From the NCBI GenBank assembly GCA_041397725.1, contig JAWKVZ010000012.1, positions 1 to 31,215 on the forward strand: 31,215 bases of DNA, read 5' to 3'. The notes below the pieces were generated by a model. The model had not been told where the DNA came from, did no database searches, and was given only the letters and a program-made list of their open reading frames with translations. Positions 24,501 through 31,215 of this stretch are shown here, piece by piece. Positions within the stretch are counted from its first letter, which is position 1, and the number at the start of each line of letters is the position of its first letter. This DNA is from JAGRKR01 sp041397725. Lineage in GTDB: Bacteria > Pseudomonadota > Alphaproteobacteria > Rhizobiales > Hyphomicrobiaceae. Both the position numbers and the translations under genes were made by a program.

Positions 24501-25421
24501 TCACACTCGCTCGCCCGCGAGGTCTACGATCTCGTCAACTACGCCTACCATACGCCGCGGATCTATCCGTCGAAGGCCAAGAGCCGCCTGCTGGCGCTCA
24601 AGAACCTGCTCCTGCCGTTCCGCAACGTGCGGTTCGCACTGCTGGTCGGCATCATCTACTTCCTCTACGCATGGGTCTTTCAGGTCTCGGCGCCTGCGCT
24701 GGACCCGAAGTCGCTCCTGCCGGCCCACAAGCTGAGCAGTGAGACGGCCCTGGCCTCCGCCGGCCATGCCTTCTGGCAGGTCATCAGTCCGCAACGCGTC
24801 ATGCAGGCGGTGCGGGGCAGCCCCATATTCTTCTTCATGTTGCTCGGTCTGTGGGTCGGGCTCGTCTATTACGTGGAGCTTGGACGCGGCTTCCTCAACA
24901 CGCTCGGCAAGCTCGTCATCGGCACGACGCATTTCGCCATGCATCTGACGGCGCTGCTGATCGTGAACCTGGTCGCGTTCCTGCCGACCATGCTCGTCGC
25001 CGCTCTGGAAGCCCTACTTTTGCGGGCCGGCAGCGCGACGGGCGGCCCCTCCGGCGCCATCGGCGAGGCAACCTTCCTTGCCTCATATGCCGTTGTTTCG
25101 ATCCTCATGGGCGGGCTCGTCGGCGCCTTCATCATGGGGCTCTACTGGTCGCTGACATCCATCCTGTTCAACATGCACTGTGGGGACGCGTTCGGCGCGC
25201 TCGGCATCAAGGACTACAAGCACTTCCTGAGGATGAGCTTCGAGCCGGACCGGGTGACGATCTATCCCGTCGCCATCGACAAGGTGCCGGGGCGTCGGGG
25301 CTGGCGCGCGGCCACTGCCGAGGAGCGCGCTGTTACGCCCTCGCAGATCGTGCCGAAGAAGCCGCTCGCCCCGCACCTGATCGAGGACCCGATCGTCATC
25401 AAGGTCGCCGACGTGAAATAG
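21585..25421 (+). CDS. Phospholipase D - metallophosphoesterase - membrane fusion protein
   Basis: A 1278-residue protein with three parts. Residues 1-460 are a PLD fold: motif 1 HHQKF (H147, K149; Val154 where Asp is usual) with YVGGID, and a full motif 2 VHSKVLIVD (H380, K382, D387) with IGSANFNARS. A helical linker (460-655) follows. Residues 660-950 are calcineurin-like: ADLGDGF (668-674), MGGDQAYP (711-718), IPGNHDWYDG (749-758) and AGDWHHYSRY (871-880), all metal-site motifs, plus CGGGGAFAH. The last third has about four membrane segments (1015-1033, 1080-1097, 1115-1141, 1162-1192) and a cytoplasmic-looking tail. No signal peptide is visible, so both catalytic domains probably face the cytoplasm. 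A phosphodiesterase plus phosphomonoesterase acting in series on a lipid or nucleotide is a reasonable guess. It is monocistronic by appearance. Confidence 0.92.
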   Translation: MPVVTPEYWFLGPDQTRRKPAFTRGNAATALIDGMSYMADLHAELARCDGALLIAGWRTSNEQRLDPRIGADGGLHGERLDDAVTAAAKRGCKVKALLFNVPGTQAPGPFRFWHAKENYEFARMVQAAGGEAILDSRLAPVPASAHHQKFVVAVSKEVERNVAYVGGIDVCLDRWDRPAHDAAAERQQDVVRSAGIETHTPSQPGWHDVQVRIQGPAVTQIWQVFQSRWNDPRPANHHPLLAAFRGGSPLEGPPPVCPPAGSQAVQVNQTLPAGAFPRPGGPGDMSVARAHEHAIDQAQHYIYVEDQYVWPCSLVERLERALERGVHVLMVVARDYDAPGLAGVAKRLRHEVFARLHKAGGERFQMLHIERDDGKQVYVHSKVLIVDDCYASIGSANFNARSLTNDTELQIGVVDETLVETAIDGAPQKVCCFAHELRCALWAEHLEQPVEAVRDPIAALRELWGKAPIAPSRRAHRHDASLSIFNLDPIAEYVTTLITERMAHLPLVPLPPGVNERSAVKLAVDAMLRGPQAALLMKAVEELLNPDLAPSVANLRNAVAAAIRPDSVPADPEDALGAQIIALLRRGKLPQMVDWFDPGLLVKIGIRDMISGTIGQYADQRLMQAASDHPASERELALRYDYANLYDPDPARRLATDEKGRVWIDYIADLGDGFEATYAMAFLMARETLEVADARAPKERHALPAGQILVMGGDQAYPQATQQEYQARLVDPYSWAYTTDQPARKLFAIPGNHDWYDGLNAFSSLFTSARDRISGGIGKHLGAWRCHQHRSYWALKLPYDWWIWGPDIQLEGNLDDPQRDYFDIVSDHTRPGDKIIICLAEPSWHHENYDNLHEISMLARKRGAKVCAVLAGDWHHYSRYTNPELGVQFITCGGGGAFAHATHQLKPRLDLQWAETTGEASRKADPADPTGFNRMEQATIKDRDHVDFSIKDYTVSVAEEPPAARGATRKAKSHSLAREVYDLVNYAYHTPRIYPSKAKSRLLALKNLLLPFRNVRFALLVGIIYFLYAWVFQVSAPALDPKSLLPAHKLSSETALASAGHAFWQVISPQRVMQAVRGSPIFFFMLLGLWVGLVYYVELGRGFLNTLGKLVIGTTHFAMHLTALLIVNLVAFLPTMLVAALEALLLRAGSATGGPSGAIGEATFLASYAVVSILMGGLVGAFIMGLYWSLTSILFNMHCGDAFGALGIKDYKHFLRMSFEPDRVTIYPVAIDKVPGRRGWRAATAEERAVTPSQIVPKKPLAPHLIEDPIVIKVADVK

Positions 25422-25547
25422 CCGACGCTGCGGGCTCCCAGCGGTCCATGACAATCACGCCGGCGGGACGTTTCGGTGCGGAAGCGGAGAGGTCGTGTCG
25501 GCAGCGACGGGCGCAGGGCGTTCGCCGATGCTACAAGCGCCGTTCGT

Positions 25548-26003
25548 CTACGCTGCTTGCGCCAGTCGCGTGCGGCGGGTGGCGACGGTTCGGGCCGACG
25601 TTTCGAGACGGATGATCTTTCCGCTCGGCGCACTCGGGGCGGGAGCGTCGAGCCGGCGAACGCGCTCTTCGCGCCAGACCACGACGGAGGCGACGCGCTT
25701 GGCGCGCTCGTCCTGGCGCAGCGGACGTGGTGTCCCGCCATGCGCGGCGTGGAGGCGGTTCTTCGCCCGGGGCCTGTCTTTGCGGACATTGAGCTTGGCG
25801 ACGGAGTGCAGGCGGGCGGCCAGGTAGAAGTCGTGTGTACGGGGTGTCTCAGGTGTTTTCGGCGCGGTGCCGAGGCTTGTAACGACGGGGAGCGCTTCGG
25901 GGGGCGGCGGCAGAGCAGCTGCGGTCGCGCCGGCAGTGGGTTCGGCGCCGGATCGCACGATCAAACCCCATAAGCCCCTGAGAACTCGCGCAAGTCGGAA
26001 CAT
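25548..26003 (-). CDS. Small basic protein of unknown function
   Basis: A 151-residue frame starting MFRLARVLRGLWGLIVRSG, an amphipathic N-terminal helix, followed by an Ala/Pro-rich linker (about 22-50) and an Arg-rich C-terminal half. No family is recognised. The ribosome site is weak (TAGGGGTCGTCG before ATG). It is convergent with the fusion gene, 126 nt away, and in the same direction as the next two small genes. An overlapping plus-strand frame is equally long but has a less protein-like composition. Low-complexity composition means it could be a chance open frame. Confidence 0.45.
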   Translation of the reverse strand: MFRLARVLRGLWGLIVRSGAEPTAGATAAALPPPPEALPVVTSLGTAPKTPETPRTHDFYLAARLHSVAKLNVRKDRPRAKNRLHAAHGGTPRPLRQDERAKRVASVVVWREERVRRLDAPAPSAPSGKIIRLETSARTVATRRTRLAQAA

Positions 26004-26143
26004 CGACGACCCCTACCGATACCGCAAATACTTCCCGTCCCTGGGACAGTATCCCTGGCAGGCGTTGCCAACGTGTTAATGGGTGTGCCGTTTCTGCTGT
26101 CCGCGAGGAGGTTGCGCGAGCGGCCGGGCCGGCCCGGTGGGGA

Positions 26144-26563
26144 TCAGCGCAAGCTGTCGACATCGACACCGGCGATGGCGGCCATCTGGCGAGCCACGAG
26201 CTGGTCGAGAAAGCCCTCGAAGGGGACCGAGAAGTAGCTGAGGCCGCGCGGGTCCGACCGCCACGCTTCATAGGCTGCCCGGAAGGCTTCGGCGGGGCTC
26301 GCATCGGTCGCGGCGAGCGCGGTCACCGTGTGACGCATGGCCTCCGCGCTCAGCGGCAGGAAAGGTACGGTAATGGCGATGATGGAGGCGTCGGGCTGGC
26401 GCTGCGGAGCGTTGAGGACACTGACGCAGACGACATCGGGCGATGCGTGGTGTGTCACGATGGCGCCGATCACCAGACGCGAGTGCTCGAAGCCGGGCGG
26501 CGCCCGGTACGTCCAGCACTGTCCGACGGCGAAGCTCAGGCCCGTGATCGCGTCCCGCTGCAT
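26144..26563 (-). CDS. Conserved-looking small protein of unknown function
   Basis: A 139-residue soluble protein with balanced, protein-like composition: FAVGQCWTYRAPPGFEHSRLVIGAIV near the N-terminus suggests a beta-rich small domain, then SIIAITVPFLPLSAEAM, and a helical C-terminus (AEAFRAAYEAWRSDPRGLSYF). No signal peptide or membrane segment. I do not recognise the family. The ribosome site before the ATG at 26563 is weak (CTAACACGACCGC), so the start is uncertain. It lies between two other minus-strand genes of unknown function. Confidence 0.65.
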   Translation of the reverse strand: MQRDAITGLSFAVGQCWTYRAPPGFEHSRLVIGAIVTHHASPDVVCVSVLNAPQRQPDASIIAITVPFLPLSAEAMRHTVTALAATDASPAEAFRAAYEAWRSDPRGLSYFSVPFEGFLDQLVARQMAAIAGVDVDSLR

Positions 26564-26666
26564 GCGGTCGTGTTAGCGGAAGAGGGGGGCGGCGGGCAAG
26601 GACGTCCGGGGCACACTCTGTCGCGAGATGCGCGATCCGCGGAACGATCCCGGAGGAGGCGTGGCT

Positions 26667-27173
26667 TCAGCGTTGGGCCGTGATGACGAGCTGGTCGCCC
26701 TTGCTGGCAGGCGTCTGCGCGCCGGTACGGAAGGTGCGCGCCTGGCAGGGAACGAGCGCCACGATGCGACTGGCGCGGTCCACCACGGCATGCGTGCAGG
26801 CGCCGACCGGCTGTGCCTGCGTCGGCGCTGTCGGGCTCGGCGTCGTGCGCGAGAGCTCGAGGCGCGTCTCCGAGAGGGCGAGCAAGGAGGGCTGCTTGCG
26901 GGCGATCTCCGGGCCGTGCAGGACGGTGGCCGTCACGAATGTCCAGAAGCCGACCAGGTGCCAGCAGACGATGCCGATCACGAATCCTCCGAGGCCCCAG
27001 GCGAGGCGCGCGCCGATGCGTCGCGCCGGCGTGTGAGCTCGCAAGGTCGGATGACGCGCCTGCTCACCGTGCGGGCCGACTTTCAGTTGCGCCGCGGGTT
27101 CGAGGGCGTGGGCGATCGCCGAGGCGACGCCGTCATCTGCGTGTTCGCGTGCGATCCGGGAGTCCGCTCGCAT
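26667..27173 (-). CDS. Single-pass membrane protein of unknown function
   Basis: A 168-residue protein with one clear membrane helix, GLGGFVIGIVCWHLVGFWTFV (about 60-80). The N-terminal ~55 residues are polar and basic, predicted cytoplasmic by the positive-inside rule. The C-terminal ~80 residues contain two cysteines (GACTHAVV at 126 and LVPCQAR at 143) that could pair in the periplasm. GTGGAGGCGAGACC before the ATG is a strong ribosome site, supporting a real gene. No family recognised. It is 103 nt upstream of the next small gene on the same strand. Confidence 0.68.
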   Translation of the reverse strand: MRADSRIAREHADDGVASAIAHALEPAAQLKVGPHGEQARHPTLRAHTPARRIGARLAWGLGGFVIGIVCWHLVGFWTFVTATVLHGPEIARKQPSLLALSETRLELSRTTPSPTAPTQAQPVGACTHAVVDRASRIVALVPCQARTFRTGAQTPASKGDQLVITAQR

Positions 27174-27277
27174 GGTCTCGCCTCCACTGGCGACGACTCA
27201 AGCACTCTCACAGACCATGCGCGCGACGAGTGTTGCGTTCAAGAGGCAGCGTGTGGCAGGCGCGCCACAAAAGCCGC

Positions 27278-27297
27278 CTGTCCACAGGTTCTCCACA
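27278..27297. promoter_or_regulatory. Two tandem DnaA-box-like nonamers
   Basis: CTGTCCACA (27278-27286, 7 of 9 matches to TTATCCACA) and TTCTCCACA (27289-27297, 8 of 9) lie in direct repeat, 11 nt apart, in the 175-bp gap between the membrane-protein gene and the ribonuclease gene. Direct repetition on one helical turn is what DnaA clusters show, but two imperfect boxes do not make an origin and no replication gene is nearby. A DnaA titration or regulatory site is possible. Confidence 0.25.
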
Positions 27298-27348
27298 GAG
27301 ATCAGTGCACCCCGTGTTCCGGCTCGCGAGATCGCCTCGACGTCGCCC

Positions 27349-28158
27349 TCAAAGTGAGCGTGGGCGTGGTATCGAGTCGCGCGGGCCGTCGCGGCGATCC
27401 GGCGCGCGGCGGCCGTCAGTGCGCGCGGGCGGCAGATACACCTTGCTGGCAGAGCACAACCGCCGCTGGTCCTCGTTGCGGCCGCAGGAGCGGAACGCGC
27501 CGTTGCGCGTGAAGCAGATGCGGATCTCGCGCAGCCGGTTGCCGGGGCCGCCGCACGACACCGCGAGCATGTCGGGCTTCAGTCCGGGATTGGCCTCCAT
27601 GAAGTCGCGCATGAAATCGCTGGTCGCGACCGTGAGGTGGTCGTTGGGGCGCTGATAGCGCGGGGGAATGCGCACCTTCTGGAAGAGCTGGCGCGACAGT
27701 GCGTAGTAGCCGTCGGGGTCGAGGCCCGAGCAGGTGCCGTGCTTCTTGTACTCGTGGATGACGAGGCGCGAGCTCGGCATGATGTCGAGCATGCGGTCGA
27801 TCGTGCGCTGCGGTACGTACGGCCGGTCGCGCGTCGGACAATACTCCGGCCAGCCGCGCTCGTGCTGCGGCCACAGGCCATGCAGCACGAAGGCGAAGCG
27901 CCGGCCGTCTCGGCGGTGGCACTGAGGATCCGTGCGACCCTGTCTGAGGCCGGCGCAGTAGGTCGGGCTCCAGGACAGCACGAGGGCATAATAATCGAAC
28001 CGTCCCGCGACGTTGCGCCCGCCGCCCTGCTCGTAGGGCGCGCGACCGCCAGGGCCCGGACCCCGTTGCGCCTCGGCAGGCCACGTCAACATCACCGTGG
28101 TGAACAGCGCCACGATCATCGTGAACCAGCGACGTGGTGACGACGTCATCTCGCTCAT
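27349..28158 (-). CDS. Secreted ribonuclease T2 family protein
   Basis: A 269-residue exported RNase that cleaves single-stranded RNA through a 2',3'-cyclic phosphate. A signal peptide (WFTMIVALFTTVMLTW, cleaved after AEA near residue 30) is followed by a Gly-rich spacer and the catalytic domain. CAS I is FVLHGLWPQ with His93; CAS II is IHEYKKHGTC with His135, Glu136, Lys139 and His140. Cysteines at 68, 80, 107 and 143 fit the family disulfides. A basic Arg-rich tail of about 25 residues extends past the domain. GGAGGATGGT before ATG 28158 fixes the start; the open frame goes further upstream without signal. It likely acts in the periplasm, for nutrient phosphate or nucleotide scavenging. Confidence 0.92.
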   Translation of the reverse strand: MSEMTSSPRRWFTMIVALFTTVMLTWPAEAQRGPGPGGRAPYEQGGGRNVAGRFDYYALVLSWSPTYCAGLRQGRTDPQCHRRDGRRFAFVLHGLWPQHERGWPEYCPTRDRPYVPQRTIDRMLDIMPSSRLVIHEYKKHGTCSGLDPDGYYALSRQLFQKVRIPPRYQRPNDHLTVATSDFMRDFMEANPGLKPDMLAVSCGGPGNRLREIRICFTRNGAFRSCGRNEDQRRLCSASKVYLPPARTDGRRAPDRRDGPRDSIPRPRSL

Positions 28159-28260
28159 ACCATCCTCCGTCCTCGCGGCACTCCGCCGTTTGCTCTCGCC
28201 GCGGAGCATAGCCAATTCGCATGCCTCAGCAATCGCCAAGACAGGGCTCTCGTCCCGGTG

Positions 28261-29676
28261 TCAGCCGGAGCTGGCCGGGCCGCTGGCCAGTCTGGCCAGG
28301 ATTCGGGCCCAGCTCCGTGCGCCTTTATGGAAGCTTCTGAGATTGTATTTCTCGTTCGGGGAATGAATGCGGTCGTCGTCGAGTCCGAACCCGACCAGCA
28401 GCGTATCCATGCCGAGGCTCGTGCGGAATGTCTCGACGATCGGGATCGAGCCGCCGCAGCCCATCAGCACGGCCGGCTTGCCCCATTCCTCGGCGAGCGC
28501 GCCGGCGGCTGCCGTCACGTGTGGCGCGTCGGTGGCGAAGCCGATGGCTGGGCTGCCGCGGCTTCCTGAAAGCTCGTAATGGCAGTCGGCAGGAAGCTCG
28601 CGGCGCACGAAGGCGTCGAAGGCCGTCAATATGCGTTCGGGGTCCTGGCCCGGGACGAGGCGGAAGGTGATCTTGGCCGAGGCCTCCGACGGGATCACCG
28701 TTTTCGTGCCCGGCCCCTGGTAGCCGCCGGTGATGCCGTTGATCTCGGCCGTCGGTCGCGCCCAGACCTGCTCGAGCACCGAGTATCCGCGCTCTCCCGC
28801 GGGCTCAGCGAGGCCGATCTCGGCCAGGAAGGCGGCGCCGTCGAGGCCGAGCCCATCCCATTGCGCCTTCTGCTGCGGGGAGGGGGGCACGATGCCATCG
28901 TAGAAGCCGGGGATGGTCACGCGGCCGTCGCGGTCGTGCAGGGCCGCAAGGACGCGCGCGAGCGCGCGGATGGGGTTCATGGCAGGGCCGCCATACATTC
29001 CCGAGTGCAGGTCGCGGCTCGGCCCCCTGACGACCAGTTCGGTGCCGGCGAGGCCGCGCAGCATGGTGGTGATGGCCGGCGTGTCGCGGTCCCATTGCCC
29101 GGTGTCGCAGACGAGCGCCAGATCCGCCCGCAGCTCGTCACCGTTGGCGGTGATGAAGGGCGCGAGGCTCGGGCTGCCGGTCTCCTCTTCGCCCTCGAGA
29201 AGCACCGTCACCGCCAGCGGCAGGGAGCCCGCCGTTTCGAGCCAGGCGCGGCAGGCTTCGAGGAAGGTCAGGAGCTGCCCCTTGTCGTCGGAGACGCCGC
29301 GGCCGACGAAGACCGGTCCATTGACGGGGTCCTGCTCGATCTTCGGCTCGAACGGCGGCGCGCGCCACAGCTCGAGCGGATCGGGCGGCTGCACGTCGTA
29401 GTGGCCGTAGAACAGCACGTGGCGCACGGGGGGCGTGGCGGCCGCTGGGCGCCAGTGGCCGACGACCATCGGGTGACCGGTCGTGGGGCGCACGGACGCC
29501 GTGAAGCCGAGGTCGGAGAGACGTCCGGCGCACCAGCGCGCCGCCTCGGCGCAGGCGGGTGCGTGCGTCGGATCGGTGGAGATGCTCGGAATGCGGGCGA
29601 GCGCCATCAGCCGATCCTCCGCCGCGGCTCGCGTGGCATCGAGGTGGGTGAGCACTGCGGCGAGCGGATCGCTCAT
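28261..29676 (-). CDS. M20 family metallopeptidase/dipeptidase
   Basis: A 471-residue cytoplasmic zinc hydrolase of the M20 dipeptidase group (CNDP-like). Metal and catalytic motifs are all visible: FYGHYDVQP (His92, catalytic Asp94), GRGVSDDKGQ (bridging Asp130), LLEGEEETGS (catalytic and metal Glu around 164-165), VCDTGQWD (Asp191) and the C-terminal IHSPNEKYNL with the last metal His. The dimerisation lid with RDLHSGMYGGPAMNP is present, typical of dipeptidases. Length is normal. The start MSDPLA follows GCGAGGAGCCCGAC. It is divergent from the pyruvate phosphate dikinase gene with a 251-bp gap. Natural substrate, dipeptide or N-acyl/carbamoyl amino acid, is not determined. Confidence 0.93.
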   Translation of the reverse strand: MSDPLAAVLTHLDATRAAAEDRLMALARIPSISTDPTHAPACAEAARWCAGRLSDLGFTASVRPTTGHPMVVGHWRPAAATPPVRHVLFYGHYDVQPPDPLELWRAPPFEPKIEQDPVNGPVFVGRGVSDDKGQLLTFLEACRAWLETAGSLPLAVTVLLEGEEETGSPSLAPFITANGDELRADLALVCDTGQWDRDTPAITTMLRGLAGTELVVRGPSRDLHSGMYGGPAMNPIRALARVLAALHDRDGRVTIPGFYDGIVPPSPQQKAQWDGLGLDGAAFLAEIGLAEPAGERGYSVLEQVWARPTAEINGITGGYQGPGTKTVIPSEASAKITFRLVPGQDPERILTAFDAFVRRELPADCHYELSGSRGSPAIGFATDAPHVTAAAGALAEEWGKPAVLMGCGGSIPIVETFRTSLGMDTLLVGFGLDDDRIHSPNEKYNLRSFHKGARSWARILARLASGPASSG

Positions 29677-29927
29677 GTCGGGCTCCTCGCGCATCTGTAG
29701 CGGGCCGGGGGACAGCGGACGCCGGCGCAGACGCTTGGCGCTGCTCCGCGCCGTCGCGCTCACGTCCGGCGGTGACGACGGCGGATCACCTGTACTGTGC
29801 CTTGCCGGCGGGGTCCAGCGGCGCGGTGGCAGTGGAAATATCGGCCTGCCGCTGCATATTGTCCTTTGCCCCGCCGCGCTTCCGGCTGCTATCACACGTC
29901 GAAGCCTACCCGGCACCAGCAGGAAGA

Positions 29928-31215
29928 ATGAGGCGCCCGATGAGCCCGCGACCGCCAAAGCCCCCCGCATCCCGGAAGTGGGTCTATCTGTTTGGGGCCG
30001 ACCGCACGGACGGCAAGGCCGAGCTGCGCGACCTGCTCGGCGGCAAGGGCGCCAATCTCGCCGAGATGGCGTCGCTGGGCTTGCCGGTGCCGCCCGGCTT
30101 CACGCTGACGACGGAAGTCTGCGCCGCCTACTACGAGAACGGGCGCAAGCTGCCGGACGGACTGCGGGAACAGGTCGAGGAGGCGCTGGAGGCGGTGGGG
30201 CGCAAGGTCGGCTGCCACTTCGGCGATCCGGCCAATCCGCTGCTCGTGTCGGTGCGCTCGGGCGCGCGGGCCTCCATGCCGGGCATGATGGATACCATCC
30301 TCAACCTCGGCCTCAACGACGCGACGGTCGAGGGGCTTGCCGATCGCTCCGGGGATCGCCGCTTCGCGCTCGACAGCTACCGTCGCTTCATCCAGATGTA
30401 CTCGGACGTCGTGCTCGGTGTCGATCATGGCGTGTTCGAGGACATTCTCGAGAACCACAAGAACCTGAGCGGACTGACGCTCGACACCGATCTCACGGCC
30501 GAGGACTGGCTGGAGATCATCAAGCTCTACAAGGAGGCCGTCGAGGGCGAGCTCGGCGCGCCGTTCCCGGACGATATCCACGATCAGCTCTGGGGCGCCA
30601 TCGGCGCCGTGTTCGGCTCCTGGCAGAACGCGCGCGCGAACACGTATCGGCGGCTGCACGGCATTCCCGACGACTGGGGAACCGCCGTCAACGTGCAGGC
30701 CATGGTGTTCGGCAACATGGGCAAGAGCTCTGCCACGGGCGTCGCCTTCACCCGCAATCCTTCGACCGGCAAGCGCGAGGTCTATGGCGAGTTCCTGGTG
30801 AACGCCCAGGGCGAGGACGTGGTGGCGGGCATCCGCACACCGCAAAGCCTGACGGAAGTCGCCCGCCGCGAGGCCGGCGATGACAATCCTTCGCTCGAGG
30901 CGCTGATGCCCGACGTTTACGAGAGCCTCGCCCAGGTGTTCGACCGGCTCGAGACCCACTATCGCGACATGCAGGACGTCGAGTTCACGATCCAGCACGG
31001 CAAGCTGTGGATTCTGCAGACGCGCTCGGGCAAGAGGACCGTGCAGGCCGCGATCAAGATCGCGGTTGACATGGCCAACGAAGGGCTGATCACGCGCGAC
31101 GAGGCGTTGCTGCGCCTCGATGCCGAGGGGCTCAATCAGCTCCTGCACCCGACCCTCGACCCCGATGCGGAGCGACAGGTGATCGCCACGGGGCTGCCGG
31201 CCTCGCCCGGCGCCG
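29928..31215 (+). CDS. ppdK: Pyruvate phosphate dikinase, N-terminal half (cut by window edge)
   Basis: The first ~429 codons of a protein normally near 890 residues; it converts pyruvate, ATP and phosphate to PEP, AMP and PPi (reversible). The ATP-grasp domain is plain: KWVYLFGADRTDGKAELRDLLGGKGANLAEM (from about residue 17), the hallmark VRSGARASMPGMMDTILNLG (109-128), AMVFGNMGKSSATGVAFTRNP and the closing LWILQTRSGKRT. The window ends at GLPASPGA, the beginning of the swivelling PEP-utilising domain, so the catalytic His lies beyond the edge. Two in-frame starts are possible: 29928 (AGGAAGA directly upstream) and 29940 (GAGG six nt upstream); they differ by four residues. It is divergent from the M20 peptidase gene. 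Confidence 0.96.
   Translation, partial: MRRPMSPRPPKPPASRKWVYLFGADRTDGKAELRDLLGGKGANLAEMASLGLPVPPGFTLTTEVCAAYYENGRKLPDGLREQVEEALEAVGRKVGCHFGDPANPLLVSVRSGARASMPGMMDTILNLGLNDATVEGLADRSGDRRFALDSYRRFIQMYSDVVLGVDHGVFEDILENHKNLSGLTLDTDLTAEDWLEIIKLYKEAVEGELGAPFPDDIHDQLWGAIGAVFGSWQNARANTYRRLHGIPDDWGTAVNVQAMVFGNMGKSSATGVAFTRNPSTGKREVYGEFLVNAQGEDVVAGIRTPQSLTEVARREAGDDNPSLEALMPDVYESLAQVFDRLETHYRDMQDVEFTIQHGKLWILQTRSGKRTVQAAIKIAVDMANEGLITRDEALLRLDAEGLNQLLHPTLDPDAERQVIATGLPASPGA

Noticed and set aside
29483..30883. A 466-codon plus-strand frame at the right end
   Set aside because: It overlaps pyruvate phosphate dikinase out of frame and the M20 peptidase on the opposite strand; the dikinase frame has all the family motifs.

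Overview
The window is GC-rich chromosomal DNA with compact operons, ATGA stop/start overlaps and strong GGAGG-type ribosome sites. The gene content (Liv-type ABC transporter, AA_synth family protein, acyl-CoA dehydrogenases and ligases, pyruvate phosphate dikinase, a likely FNR/FixK-type box) fits an alphaproteobacterium, probably of the Hyphomicrobiales. That placement is inference; there is no rRNA or other phylogenetic marker. I saw no tRNA, rRNA, CRISPR array, intact insertion sequence or transcription-regulator gene.

Layout. 1-3400: the 3' end of an acyl-CoA ligase faces a minus-strand operon of an OYE-family reductase, a flavin monooxygenase and a hotdog thioesterase, plausibly a small CoA-linked catabolic unit. 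3542-5922: an AA_synth family protein and an ABC-F ATPase, 8 nt apart. 5978-7822: a secreted protein of unknown function divergent from a TPR-cytochrome c fusion preceded by an FNR-like box. 7853-15011: an isochorismatase-fold amidohydrolase diverges from a full livK-H-M-G-F transporter followed by an amidase; together they look like an uptake and hydrolysis module for an amide-type compound. 15036-17434: an acyl-CoA dehydrogenase diverges from an atypical alpha/beta hydrolase.

17435-19742 is much richer in AT and carries no intact gene. Reading all frames recovers the ordered remains of one P-loop ATPase gene (about 17807-19377), broken by many frameshifts and stops: a decayed, probably horizontally acquired gene.

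19743-25421: a class A flavin monooxygenase diverges from the most unusual gene here, a 1278-residue protein joining a phospholipase D domain, a calcineurin-like metallophosphoesterase domain and a four-helix membrane region. 25548-28158: three small proteins of unknown function and a secreted ribonuclease T2, all on the minus strand. 28261-31215: an M20 peptidase divergent from pyruvate phosphate dikinase, which runs off the right edge.
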